DNA of 8,911 nt from contig CALVUU010000049.1 of NCBI GenBank assembly GCA_944363655.1, positions 1-8,911 of the forward strand, in the 5' to 3' direction. The notes under the pieces are model-generated. The model saw only the letters and a list, made by a program, of their open reading frames with translations, was not told the DNA's origin and made no database searches. The translations under genes were made by a program, and so were the position numbers. Numbering within the stretch: position 1 is the first letter of the stretch; each line of letters begins with the position of its first letter. Below, piece by piece: positions 1 to 8,011 of the stretch. The DNA comes from an uncultured Bacilli bacterium (lineage in GTDB: Bacteria > Bacillota_I > Bacilli_A > RF39 > UBA660).

Positions 1-1036
1 TGCCTGTATAAAGATAAACATCATCATCCATTACTAAATAGTTATATCCTTCTGTTGTAACTGTTACATTCTTTTGACCAAATATTGAGTTAATAAATCC
101 TTCTTTATATTCTCCCCAATTATCAAGCTGATCAATTATCAAATCAGATGGATAAGCGTGATCGACCCAAGAAGGAATTTCGCCGACTTCATATTTTTCT
201 GATTTACCAGTAACAGCATCTAAAATGACAACACCAGATACACTTTTACGCATGCCAATTCCGGTGTATTTAATCGTTGGAACTATCCAATATGGATGGC
301 CTTCATTATCTATTTCAAATGATGCTTCAGCGAAAATTGTTGTTGGGTAACTAATACGAAGTTTACGATATAGATTTTCAAAAAAGTAAGCACTTGGCAT
401 ATAACGCATGCCTTCATCAAGAGTTACTAGTTCAGAAGAACCATCAGTTGAATCAACTGTGATATATCCCTTTATTCCTTCACTACGATTAGTAAAATAT
501 TTGATTATTCCATCATATTCTATTGGAGTAACCCGAATTATTTCATCATTATAATTAATTTGGGTATATAAATCACTTACATAAAATTGACTTACCCATT
601 CAGTTGCTTGTCCCATAACTCGGTCTCCTAATTTTTGACTACTTTCTTTATCTAATAAAGGTAATTTAGAAAAATCAGCTGGAGCTACATCTTCAGTAAA
701 ACTGCTTGTTTCGTCGACAACTATACGAGTTGCATACTTGCTGGCATTAAAAACTGGAGATACAACAATATTAATTATAAAGATTACTATTATAATTACT
801 GTTCCAGTTCCGATGGTATTTATAAACCAACGAGGTAAGGAACTTGAATTAATTCTTCTTAAAATAACAGGTTGTGTAATTGTTGATAGAAGAATAGAAA
901 TTGATGTAAAAATAGCAACAGTAAACAAATATACCCAAAATGTTGGACTTGTTGGATTAAGTGGTGGTAACATAAAGTACCACAAAAATAGTGCAAAAAG
1001 TACAGATATAACAATTGGAATGATTTTATTTTTCAT
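1..1036 (-). CDS. Conserved three-TM membrane protein, N-terminal 345 codons (3' end beyond window)
   Basis: An open frame runs leftward from ATG at 1036 to the window edge without a stop, so the gene is partial. The start is supported by AAAGGAG at 1051-1045, eight bases upstream. Residues about 5-23, 33-53 and 76-93 are hydrophobic and look like three membrane segments. From about residue 100 the chain is soluble and contains recognisable ordered text, such as DEGMRYMPSAYF, SYPTTIFAE, GHPYWIVPTIKY, GVVILDAVTGK, IPSWVDHAYPSDLI and MDDDVYLYTG at the window edge. The pattern of a PepSY-like 'value-to-ligand' region (VILDAVTGK) resembles large conserved membrane proteins of unknown role in Bacillota; I do not recognise a named family. 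It lies 54 nt downstream of the NERD gene on the same strand but has its own promoter-like element. The role is unknown. That it is a real gene is nearly certain. Confidence 0.85.
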   Translation of the reverse strand, partial: MKNKIIPIVISVLFALFLWYFMLPPLNPTSPTFWVYLFTVAIFTSISILLSTITQPVILRRINSSSLPRWFINTIGTGTVIIIVIFIINIVVSPVFNASKYATRIVVDETSSFTEDVAPADFSKLPLLDKESSQKLGDRVMGQATEWVSQFYVSDLYTQINYNDEIIRVTPIEYDGIIKYFTNRSEGIKGYITVDSTDGSSELVTLDEGMRYMPSAYFFENLYRKLRISYPTTIFAEASFEIDNEGHPYWIVPTIKYTGIGMRKSVSGVVILDAVTGKSEKYEVGEIPSWVDHAYPSDLIIDQLDNWGEYKEGFINSIFGQKNVTVTTEGYNYLVMDDDVYLYTG

Positions 1037-1057
1037 AACATTTTCTCCTTTAAGATA

Positions 1058-1066
1058 ATTTTATCA
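1058..1066 (-). promoter_or_regulatory. Extended -10 element for the membrane-protein gene
   Basis: On the minus strand TG-A-TAAAAT (TG at 1066-1065, hexamer 1063-1058) lies six bases before the AAAGGAG ribosome site of the membrane-protein gene. No good -35 box is seen 17-18 bases upstream. The predicted RNA start falls at the edge of the ribosome site, so the leader would be very short. The assignment rests on similarity to the stronger elements before xre and the NERD gene. Confidence 0.35.
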
Positions 1067-1090
1067 AAAACATTAATAAACGTCTATAAA

Positions 1091-2053
1091 TTAGATAGTA
1101 TTGATTATTTTTATTATTTCTGTTCCATGGAATTTTAGTTTAGTTTGATTTAATATATTAGATTTTTCTAAATCTTTATATGTTTTAGGTAGTAACATTA
1201 TTATCTGTTCTAATTCTTTATCAGTAAATATATAATATGCTGGTATATTTTTATCCTTGGCTTTATTTCGCCGATATTCTTTTAATTTTTCTATTAACAA
1301 ATTTTTGTTTATATCTTCATTTTTATATTTTTCTAAATTCTGTTTACTATATGAAACATTTTTATTTAAAATAGACCTTGCCCATGACTCCATGCTTTTT
1401 TTAGAAGAATATAAGTTTTTATCACATTTAGCTATATCCTTTTTTATATATTCAATTAAAGCATCACTACGTATTGTAATATCTTTAATTTCTTTTGGGG
1501 CATAACGCATGTTGGTTAAGCCTTTAGAATTAGTTAAAACTACTAAAGGTTTATAATTTCTATCAAATGATTTTTCCCATAAATATGCCGATATTTTATT
1601 GTGATTAGATAGCCAAATTTTTTTCAATACTTCTTTATGTCTTAATGCTTGGCGGTAAGGAGAATATATTCCTTCAATTATTTTTTCTCCATTATAGTTA
1701 TATTCTCTTTTAAATTCACCGTTTTCATTAATAGTAATATTTCCTATCATATTTTTACATTCTACTAAATAAGTATATGCCTTTGTTACTATGACATAAT
1801 CAATTTGAGCTTTTAAATCTTCAAATTCTATATTTATATCATGTAAAACATACATACCAATATTAGCATTTTTTAGTTCAAATTCTATTTCCTTTTCACC
1901 TTGTAAACCAGTTTCTAACAATTTGATATCTTTATCGATTTGATATGTATTAGATAATGTTTTTCTAATTTCTTTTAACTCATTAATATCTTTTTCTAAA
2001 TTACTGCTAGATTTTAAAAATATTGTTTCATGAAAATTATCAAATAAGATCAT
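1091..2053 (-). CDS. NERD-domain nuclease-like protein with C-terminal HRDC domain
   Basis: The 320-residue protein has a NERD (nuclease-related) domain at about residues 48-150. Visible hallmarks are GE at 52-53, QIDYVIVT at 83-90, YLVECKNMIG at 95-104 and SPYRQALRH at 131-139. D85, E98 and K100 match the D...ExK core of the PD-(D/E)xK superfamily. Residues about 252-319 look like an HRDC domain: LKEYRRNKAKDKNIPAYYIF, then TDKELEQIIMLLPKT and a KFHGTEIIKII end. HRDC domains bind nucleic acid in RecQ helicases and RNase D, and NERD-HRDC pairings are known. No signal peptide or membrane segment is present, so it should be cytoplasmic. The start ATG has AGAAGG at 2064-2059, five bases upstream. 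It is divergent from corA. A role in DNA processing or defence is inference; its substrate is unknown. Confidence 0.88.
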   Translation of the reverse strand: MILFDNFHETIFLKSSSNLEKDINELKEIRKTLSNTYQIDKDIKLLETGLQGEKEIEFELKNANIGMYVLHDINIEFEDLKAQIDYVIVTKAYTYLVECKNMIGNITINENGEFKREYNYNGEKIIEGIYSPYRQALRHKEVLKKIWLSNHNKISAYLWEKSFDRNYKPLVVLTNSKGLTNMRYAPKEIKDITIRSDALIEYIKKDIAKCDKNLYSSKKSMESWARSILNKNVSYSKQNLEKYKNEDINKNLLIEKLKEYRRNKAKDKNIPAYYIFTDKELEQIIMLLPKTYKDLEKSNILNQTKLKFHGTEIIKIINTI

Positions 2054-2067
2054 AGTAACCTTCTTTC

Positions 2068-2089
2068 TTATGACATAATTATATCATAA
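2068..2089. promoter_or_regulatory. 22-bp near-perfect palindrome over the NERD promoter, possible operator
   Basis: TTATGA (2068-2073) and TCATAA (2084-2089) are inverted copies flanking a self-complementary ATAATTAT (2075-2082). Only the C74/A83 pair (2074/2083) breaks the symmetry. It covers the -10 hexamer and predicted RNA start of the NERD gene and lies in the divergent spacer with corA. A dimeric repressor site is a reasonable reading, but AT-rich DNA makes chance palindromes fairly common. Confidence 0.3.
2078..2086 (-). promoter_or_regulatory. Extended -10 promoter of the NERD-HRDC gene
   Basis: TG-A-TATAAT, a perfect extended -10, reads leftward (TG at 2086-2085, hexamer 2083-2078). 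Its hexamer ends 13 bases before the AGAAGG ribosome site. The -35 region is poor, as is common for extended -10 promoters. The hexamer sits inside the palindrome at 2068-2089. Confidence 0.55.
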
Positions 2090-2115
2090 ATATTATTTTA
2101 TCTCGTAATAATATG

Positions 2116-2124
2116 TGATACAAT
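2116..2124 (+). promoter_or_regulatory. Possible extended -10 element of corA
   Basis: TG-A-TACAAT (TG 2116-2117, hexamer 2119-2124) sits six bases before the AGGTGAG ribosome site. No convincing -35 is visible. The predicted RNA start would be at the ribosome site itself, so the real promoter may lie further upstream. No Mg2+ riboswitch fits in the 88-base divergent spacer. Confidence 0.35.
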
Positions 2125-2141
2125 TATTATAGGTGAGTGAT

Positions 2142-3080
2142 ATGCTAAATATTTATGAAGTTGTTGATAAAAAGTTAATAAATACTGATAACATTAAAGT
2201 AAAAAGTTGGATTGATTTAGTAAGTCCTAGTTCTAATGAAGTAAAAGAAGTGGTAGAAAAAACTGGGATAAGTAAAGATATAATTGTAAAATTACTTGAT
2301 GAAGAAGAACTACCAAGAATCGAAAAAAGAAGTGAAGAAACAGTTATTATTTTAGATACTCCACATTTAGTAGATAATAGTATAAAGCATAGGTATAAAA
2401 CTAATCCCTTAGGAATTATTATTAGTGAAAAAGGATATTTAATTACTATATCATTAAATGAACAACCATTTTTAGATTATTTTAAAAATACGGATATTGA
2501 AAATTTTAGAACCAAGGATAAAAGCAATTTCATTTTACAATTATTTATCATGGTTGCAGGTATTTATCAAAAAGAATTAACAAGTATTAATGAATATATT
2601 AATAGTAAAGAAAAAGTTTTATTAAAGTCTACTAATAATAAAGAGTTAGTAAATTTATTAGATATTGAAAAAACACTGGTATATTTTATAACATCATTAA
2701 AAGCTAACGAAATTGCCTTAGAAAAAGTTGCTAAAGGAACAATTATTACAATTGATAAAAATAATGAAGAATTATTAAGTGATGCTTTAATTGAAACAAA
2801 GCAAGCCATTGAAATGGCAACAATTTATAGGGAAATACTATCTAGTATGACGGATACATACGCTACAATTATTTCCAACAATTTAAATGATGTAATGAAG
2901 TTTTTAGCAAGCATTACTATTGTATGTTCAATACCTACGATGGTGGCATCTTTTATTGGCATGAATGTTCCATTAGGTAGTATTGGAGATTCTCCATTTA
3001 GTTTTATATTAATTATAGTAATATCTATTTTACTTTCTTTAATTATTGCTTATATTTTAAAAAGAAAAAATATGCTATAA
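2142..3080 (+). CDS. CorA-family magnesium/divalent-cation transporter
   Basis: The product (312 residues) has the CorA layout: a long soluble N-terminal cytoplasmic part with an acidic, helical stretch (about 130-250), then two C-terminal membrane helices at about 255-275 and 286-305. The signature GMN is at 273-275 at the end of the first helix (ASFIGMNVPLG). The short outer loop is followed by the second helix and a basic tail (KRKNML). CorA proteins form pentameric channels for Mg2+ and sometimes Co2+ or Ni2+ in the cell membrane. I chose ATG at 2142 rather than GTG at 2133 because AGGTGAG at 2131-2137 is the ribosome site and would be part of the coding region otherwise. Isoleucine replaces the common tyrosine before GMN. 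The gene is divergent from the NERD gene and convergent with the transglutaminase-like gene, and looks like an ordinary housekeeping transporter. Confidence 0.92.
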   Translation: MLNIYEVVDKKLINTDNIKVKSWIDLVSPSSNEVKEVVEKTGISKDIIVKLLDEEELPRIEKRSEETVIILDTPHLVDNSIKHRYKTNPLGIIISEKGYLITISLNEQPFLDYFKNTDIENFRTKDKSNFILQLFIMVAGIYQKELTSINEYINSKEKVLLKSTNNKELVNLLDIEKTLVYFITSLKANEIALEKVAKGTIITIDKNNEELLSDALIETKQAIEMATIYREILSSMTDTYATIISNNLNDVMKFLASITIVCSIPTMVASFIGMNVPLGSIGDSPFSFILIIVISILLSLIIAYILKRKNML

Positions 3081-3097
3081 AAATGTAGCATATTTTT
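3066..3097. terminator. Shared bidirectional terminator between corA and the R-M operon
   Basis: A perfect 12-bp stem, AAAAATATGCTA (3066-3077) with TAGCATATTTTT (3086-3097), encloses an 8-nt loop that includes the corA stop codon. The T-rich arm on each strand gives a U-run for both directions. The convergent gene's stop begins three bases further on, so both transcripts can end here. Confidence 0.75.
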
Positions 3098-3099
3098 AA

Positions 3100-4026
3100 T
3101 TATCTAGAAATTGATTCATCAAATATGTCTTGGATAGAATGGCTATTAGTTTTCCAACCACTTTTCAATAAGTCTGATACTACTTGGGGAGTTATTTTAT
3201 TAAAACCTAATTCATTAGAATAACTGTAGCATAAACCTAAATCCGCAAAATAATATATTGCCATTAAATTGAAATCATCAGAATTACTGTATGATAGGTT
3301 GAATTGTTTTAACTTGCCAAATTCATTCGGGGATAAAATTTTGCTAAATAAAGTATAAATATATCTTATAGCTTCATGAGCGCCCTTAAAATCTTTAGCA
3401 AATAATTCTTTAGTTTTGGTTATTTTATAATCTAGAATTTCCGATGGTGTTTTACTACTAAAATCCATTTTATTTAATGTATCAACAAATTCTTCAATAT
3501 AATCATCAGTATATTTGTCTGTAATAAATCCTAACTTTTTATCCATTGTAGCACATTCTGAAAGAGAAATAATATCGTACTCTCCCGTTTCATTAGTAGT
3601 AAAACCAAATTCTTTTGTTTTTAAACCACCTTGAATGTTGGCAAGATCTAATGTTAAATCGAGAATTATTTTTAACCCATCTTTAAACGTTACTGTTGTT
3701 GCGACATGTTCTTTGCTAAAACTTCGTCCTGGTATTTTTCTTTCAAATATTTTAGCCTCACAAGTGGGAATTAAACCATTTATTAAAACCATTAATATTT
3801 CACTTACTTGATAACAAGTTTTATATCTACCAATATCATTTTTTGAATAATCTACTTTTTCTTCTATAACACTTTCATCAGCAACTATTCGATAATCATA
3901 ACTAAATAATTTTCCTAAATTAATATAAATATAACGCACCTTTTCCAAATCAGTTAAACCATTTGGAAGAGAAGACATTATAAAATTTATTGAAGGAATA
4001 ATATTTTGACCAATTTTTAAATTCAT
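3100..4026 (-). CDS. Putative transglutaminase/papain-like cysteine enzyme, last gene of the R-M operon
   Basis: The 308-residue protein shows the core of the transglutaminase-like superfamily. LTDLEKVRYIYINLGKLFSY (24-43) is the usual lead-in helix. YKTCYQVSEILMVLIN holds a candidate nucleophile C71. EHVATTVTFKDGLKIILDLT supplies H107 and D123, in the order and spacing of a Cys-His-Asp triad. The half after about residue 175 has no family I recognise and is partly helical. There is no signal peptide or membrane segment. The reaction (protease, deamidase, amide transfer) cannot be told from sequence. It starts 34 nt after the res stop with no terminator between, so it is probably cotranscribed with the restriction system. 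The ribosome site (AAGAGA-like) is weak. A link to restriction, for example as an accessory effector or regulator, is inference. It may equally be an unrelated gene that reads through from the operon. Triad confidence is moderate; coding confidence is high. Confidence 0.7.
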   Translation of the reverse strand: MNLKIGQNIIPSINFIMSSLPNGLTDLEKVRYIYINLGKLFSYDYRIVADESVIEEKVDYSKNDIGRYKTCYQVSEILMVLINGLIPTCEAKIFERKIPGRSFSKEHVATTVTFKDGLKIILDLTLDLANIQGGLKTKEFGFTTNETGEYDIISLSECATMDKKLGFITDKYTDDYIEEFVDTLNKMDFSSKTPSEILDYKITKTKELFAKDFKGAHEAIRYIYTLFSKILSPNEFGKLKQFNLSYSNSDDFNLMAIYYFADLGLCYSYSNELGFNKITPQVVSDLLKSGWKTNSHSIQDIFDESISR

Positions 4027-4060
4027 GGTATCATCTCTTTTCTTCTACTTCTTTTATTTT

Positions 4061-6253
4061 TTAAAACATTTTATCAATTAAATTCCAATTTTCGTTTTCC
4101 ATATCATCCGAATAGTGTGTATTACAATAATATAAGTTATTATTTTTATCGTAATCTCTTACAAAAGCCCAGTTAATATTATTCTTTTTAGAATATTCTT
4201 TTAAAGCTTCAAATTTATTTTCAACTTTAATATCTATATTTTTAGATTGTCCTGTTGCACTTTCTCCACCTTTTGTTTCAATAATCCATATTTTATCATT
4301 TTTATCGCATATAATGTAATCTGGATAAAAGTGAAATTTCTTTTGAACTGCATTTATATAAACTATTGAGAAATAATCATCTGCAGATTCTCCATTCTTG
4401 TAAAACCATTTAATATTATTGCTGGTTTCACAATAATATTCAAACATGTTTTCAACTCTAGATTTTACTCTACTACTCGGATATTCTTTATAAGTATTCT
4501 TTTCATATATGGTTGTATCTTTCATTTGAGGATCATAATTAATATAATCCATCTGAGGCATTTTCCAAATAGATTCTTTAATCCCCTCAAGTTTCATTTT
4601 CATTTGTCTAGCTTTTTGATTAACTGCCTCTTCAAAATCATGCTTAATTGTATCATGATTGTTGATAATAAAAGCATAGAAATTTAAAAGAGATAAATCA
4701 ACAAATTTTTTGGAAAATAATTTACTTTTTAGAAATAGTCTTTCTAACATAAGCTTTGTTCTATCGTATCTTATTCCTACTTTTGATGCTATTTCTGTAA
4801 TAGAATATCGGTATTCATATCCATTTTTTGATGGATTAACAGCTGATTCTACTTTTATTCTTTCTCCATCTTGTATTTCATCTAATCGTATAAATTTTCC
4901 TTTTACAATATAATTATCTATTGTATCTTTAAATATATAACCATTAGCTTCTAATACTAATTTATTGTTATGTTTAGAGCCTGTAAGTTTATATTTATCA
5001 ACATAATACTTGTATAAAATATTAAATGTTTCTCTATCATCAAAACCATCAAAATCACTTTCAATACTCATCTTTGTTAAATTAAAATTCTTATATTCCG
5101 GATTTAAGAAAATAACTTTTGAATTTTTAGCACTCTTACCAAGTTCTTGTTTAACTGATTGTTCATACTTTTTATCGAATGTGTATAAGTAACAATTATC
5201 AAGTAAAACATTGTCATAATGATGCCCTTGTGGCATTCTTCTAATTCTACCAATTGTTTGCGTTTCAAAATCTTCATTCATATTATCACGTAGTTTTACA
5301 AGTATTTTGGCTCTTGGACAATCCCAACCAGTAGATATAGCTTGTTTCATAATAAGCATTGCTTGATGTGATTCATTATTTTCGATATCTTCTATATTTT
5401 CTTTTCGATCAGAAAGCCAAATAGCAAGATTCTTTCTATCATATGAATAGCCTTTTTCTTCTAATAAATTTTCAATCTGTTTAACTAATTCATCGGATTT
5501 ATTTGGCAATTGAATTATTATTAAAGGATTAACTTGAATATTTCTTTTTAAGTATTCTTCCTTAATTACTTTTCTTTTATTAATTGCCAAAGTCAATAAA
5601 TAATCATTTTCATTAGTTAATATTTGTTCATTAGTTACATTTTCATTTATGTATAATGCTCTAGTAATCAATCCAGCATTTATTACATCTAATTCATCTA
5701 TTAGAATGTATTCTGCTTCTTTATTCGTTTTAGTGGTTGCGCTTACTCTAACAATATATTTGGGATCTATAAAACTTATGATTGCTTCTGCTTTTACAGT
5801 CTTATTTAAATGTTCCTCATCTACTATTACTATAAAGTTATAACCATTGTTGTATGCTTCTTTAACTCGTTCATAGAGATTTTTTTGTTCTGTTTCTTTG
5901 GTTGCAGTGTTTCCCTTTTTAGTAATTGTTTCCCAATTTATGAAAACAGTGTCTTTTGCTTCAAAACCTTGTGATATAACATTTTGAACAGTCTTTGATT
6001 CCATATGAGGAAGATATTTTAACATTTTACTTCGGCTTTGTTCTTCCAAATTTCCTGAACCTGGAGTTAACCAAATAAAAATAGTATTTTTATTTTCTTT
6101 TAAGTATTCTTCAATGTAAGAAAGTAATATAATTGTTTTTCCTGATCCTGTTGGAGCTTGAATTAATATTTCTTTTTTATTACCAACAGAAGTAGCATCT
6201 AATATTTTATTTACTGTTTTAATTTGAAATTCCTTTAATTCGATATTTTGCAT
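4061..6253 (-). CDS. res: Type III restriction endonuclease, Res (helicase-nuclease) subunit
   Basis: The 730-residue protein is an SF2 helicase fused to a nuclease. Helicase motifs are in order: Q-motif-like LKEFQIKTV (6-14), Walker A APTGSGKT (33-40), DEEH box VIVDEEHLNKT (142-152), SAT (171-173), the motif V region QAISTGWDCPRAKILVKL (304-321) and motif VI QTIGRIRRMPQG (332-343). Near the C-terminus FYPDYI (642-647) and IWIIETKGG (655-663) give the PD...ExK nuclease core with D645, E659 and K661. Res uses ATP to translocate or switch on DNA and cuts when paired with Mod at unmethylated sites. It is shorter than the classical EcoP15I-type subunit (about 970), but all motifs are present. Its ATG overlaps the mod stop (TAATG), and its ribosome site GAGG (6264-6261) lies in the last mod codons, so translation is coupled. 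Confidence 0.93.
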   Translation of the reverse strand: MQNIELKEFQIKTVNKILDATSVGNKKEILIQAPTGSGKTIILLSYIEEYLKENKNTIFIWLTPGSGNLEEQSRSKMLKYLPHMESKTVQNVISQGFEAKDTVFINWETITKKGNTATKETEQKNLYERVKEAYNNGYNFIVIVDEEHLNKTVKAEAIISFIDPKYIVRVSATTKTNKEAEYILIDELDVINAGLITRALYINENVTNEQILTNENDYLLTLAINKRKVIKEEYLKRNIQVNPLIIIQLPNKSDELVKQIENLLEEKGYSYDRKNLAIWLSDRKENIEDIENNESHQAMLIMKQAISTGWDCPRAKILVKLRDNMNEDFETQTIGRIRRMPQGHHYDNVLLDNCYLYTFDKKYEQSVKQELGKSAKNSKVIFLNPEYKNFNLTKMSIESDFDGFDDRETFNILYKYYVDKYKLTGSKHNNKLVLEANGYIFKDTIDNYIVKGKFIRLDEIQDGERIKVESAVNPSKNGYEYRYSITEIASKVGIRYDRTKLMLERLFLKSKLFSKKFVDLSLLNFYAFIINNHDTIKHDFEEAVNQKARQMKMKLEGIKESIWKMPQMDYINYDPQMKDTTIYEKNTYKEYPSSRVKSRVENMFEYYCETSNNIKWFYKNGESADDYFSIVYINAVQKKFHFYPDYIICDKNDKIWIIETKGGESATGQSKNIDIKVENKFEALKEYSKKNNINWAFVRDYDKNNNLYYCNTHYSDDMENENWNLIDKMF

Positions 6254-8004
6254 TATGCCACCTCTTTTATTTCATCTTCAAAGTAATATTCAGGAATTAT
6301 AAATAATTCTATATTATAATCATTGAGTATTTTATTTTGTTTAGATGTTAGTAATATATCTGATGATATATATAGTTTTTCACATTCATTTAATTCTTTA
6401 TCATTTGTAGTAAATTTATCAATTTCTTCCTCTGTTAAGATAACTCTTATTACTAAGCCATCAATTTCAATACCATTTTCAAGTTGTATTAAATTTTTAA
6501 TGTTAATCATTAAATTTTGACTTAAATTTTCTTCATCGGTATTAAATCGGGGAATAAATGATGTTTTATAATATTTTAAATTACATTCTAATCCTTTATA
6601 TTTTCCATATCCATTTATAACATTTAACAAGCGAGTATAAGTTACTTTTTCACAAATATTGTTTTCATTATTTGTACAAATTATGAAGTTTCTGTGTCCA
6701 CCGTCTTCATTATTCAAATCTAAAACAGCATGAGCAGTGCTACCAGATCCCGCAAAGAAATCTAAGACAGTTGCATTTTTATTCTTATGATAATTGATTA
6801 GTTTTTTTAACATTTTTATTGGCTTTTTTCCGCTATTAAATGCAACTCCACCTTCATTAACGATATTTCCAAAATCCGGACTAAAATCATAATAATTAAT
6901 AATTGGTTTACTCTTACTTGCCTTATTTCCGTTTTCAAATTTTTCCTTTTTATTTGTTGGAACTCCTTGATATACTTTACCACGAGTTTTATCTAATTTT
7001 TGTGGAGACTTTACATATCTATACCCCAATCCATCTTCACCCATATTATATATTTTATATAATGTATCTACTCCATCTTCACTTAATCTATTTAATAAAT
7101 AATTATCATAGTACCAAGCAGCAGTATTTTTTTGTTTTAGTAAAGAGCCCGATGCCCATACTTCTTTTAACAAATGCTCATTGGATTCTTTACAATCGAT
7201 AATTTTATAATCTCCTTTTTTTAATATTTCTACTTTTTTCCCATTAATTTCAATTATTTTTCCTGGATTAATTTCTTCTATTTTAAAATGATAAGGAGAC
7301 AAATCATATTCATCTACTGGTAAATTAGGTTTAAATGAGAAAATGTTTTTGGCATAGATGTATACATATTCAATAATTGGAAGCCACTGTGCTCCATTAT
7401 TTGCAACATTTTTTGTCGAGTATCTCGTTTGTATATGATGAACTGATAATAAATTATTATTATCAAATATTTCATCCATAAGAATTTTTAACTGCGCCTG
7501 TTCTGATTCATTTATACTAATCATTATTATTCCGTCATCAGCTAGTAATTTATGGGCTAGAGTTAACCTCCTTTTCATGAATGAAAGCCATTTGGAATGA
7601 CTATATCCATCGAATTCATCTACTATATTATCATTATAAACAAATTCTTTTCCGGTATTATAAGGAGGATCTATATATATAACATCTATTTTATTTTTAT
7701 GTGTTTTTTCTAATAAGTACAAACTATGTAGATTATCCCCCTCAAGTAAAAAATTGTATTTTTCATTATTTTTTAATATGCTTTTATTTGTTAATTCTTC
7801 AAAAACAGGTATTTTTGTTTTTAATTCTTTATCAACTCTTTCTTCATGTTCTTCCCAAATAAGACCATATTTCTTTTTTGTTAGTTCATTTTCTATTAAT
7901 GATAAATTATTAATAATTTCTTCATCTTTAATATTCTTTTTAATTTCATTTATAGTATTTAGCATTTTTTCTCTTCTAATTTTTGATAAATTAGTTGTTT
8001 CCAT
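6253..8004 (-). CDS. mod: Type III DNA adenine methyltransferase, Mod subunit
   Basis: The 583-residue protein is a beta-group N6-adenine methyltransferase: catalytic DPPY comes first (VIYIDPPYNTGKEFVYND, D112-Y115) and the AdoMet-binding motif later (VLDFFAGSGSTAHAV, 413-427). YSHSKWLSFMKRRLTLA (135-150) and DDGIIMISINESEQAQLKIL (156-175) are typical of type III Mod. The variable middle, about 190-375, should hold the target-recognition region. Mod alone methylates the site and, with Res, gives recognition for cleavage. I chose ATG at 8004 rather than the longer frame from 8046, because GTGAGGT at 8015-8009 is a good ribosome site and the longer start overlaps the xre gene. Its ribosome site overlaps the xre stop. 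I saw no tandem repeats of the kind that make many mod genes phase-variable. Confidence 0.94.
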   Translation of the reverse strand: METTNLSKIRREKMLNTINEIKKNIKDEEIINNLSLIENELTKKKYGLIWEEHEERVDKELKTKIPVFEELTNKSILKNNEKYNFLLEGDNLHSLYLLEKTHKNKIDVIYIDPPYNTGKEFVYNDNIVDEFDGYSHSKWLSFMKRRLTLAHKLLADDGIIMISINESEQAQLKILMDEIFDNNNLLSVHHIQTRYSTKNVANNGAQWLPIIEYVYIYAKNIFSFKPNLPVDEYDLSPYHFKIEEINPGKIIEINGKKVEILKKGDYKIIDCKESNEHLLKEVWASGSLLKQKNTAAWYYDNYLLNRLSEDGVDTLYKIYNMGEDGLGYRYVKSPQKLDKTRGKVYQGVPTNKKEKFENGNKASKSKPIINYYDFSPDFGNIVNEGGVAFNSGKKPIKMLKKLINYHKNKNATVLDFFAGSGSTAHAVLDLNNEDGGHRNFIICTNNENNICEKVTYTRLLNVINGYGKYKGLECNLKYYKTSFIPRFNTDEENLSQNLMINIKNLIQLENGIEIDGLVIRVILTEEEIDKFTTNDKELNECEKLYISSDILLTSKQNKILNDYNIELFIIPEYYFEDEIKEVA

Positions 8005-8011
8005 AGTTACC

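Noticed and set aside
1257..1505. Plus-strand open frames opposite the NERD, res and mod genes
   Set aside because: They are antisense shadows: no ribosome sites, no family motifs, and rich in Phe/Ser/Ile as expected opposite Lys/Glu/Asn-rich genes.
2133..2141. GTG start of corA three codons upstream
   Set aside because: The GTG lies inside the AGGTGAG ribosome site of the ATG at 2142.
1091..3080. NERD nuclease plus CorA as a CRISPR-linked or signal-activated membrane effector pair
   Set aside because: The genes are divergent, the CorA looks like an ordinary transporter with GMN, and there is no CRISPR array, cas gene or signal synthase in the window.
6253..8004. Phase-variation repeats in mod
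   Set aside because: No tandem repeat tracts are present; the runs of T or A are short and ordinary for this base composition.
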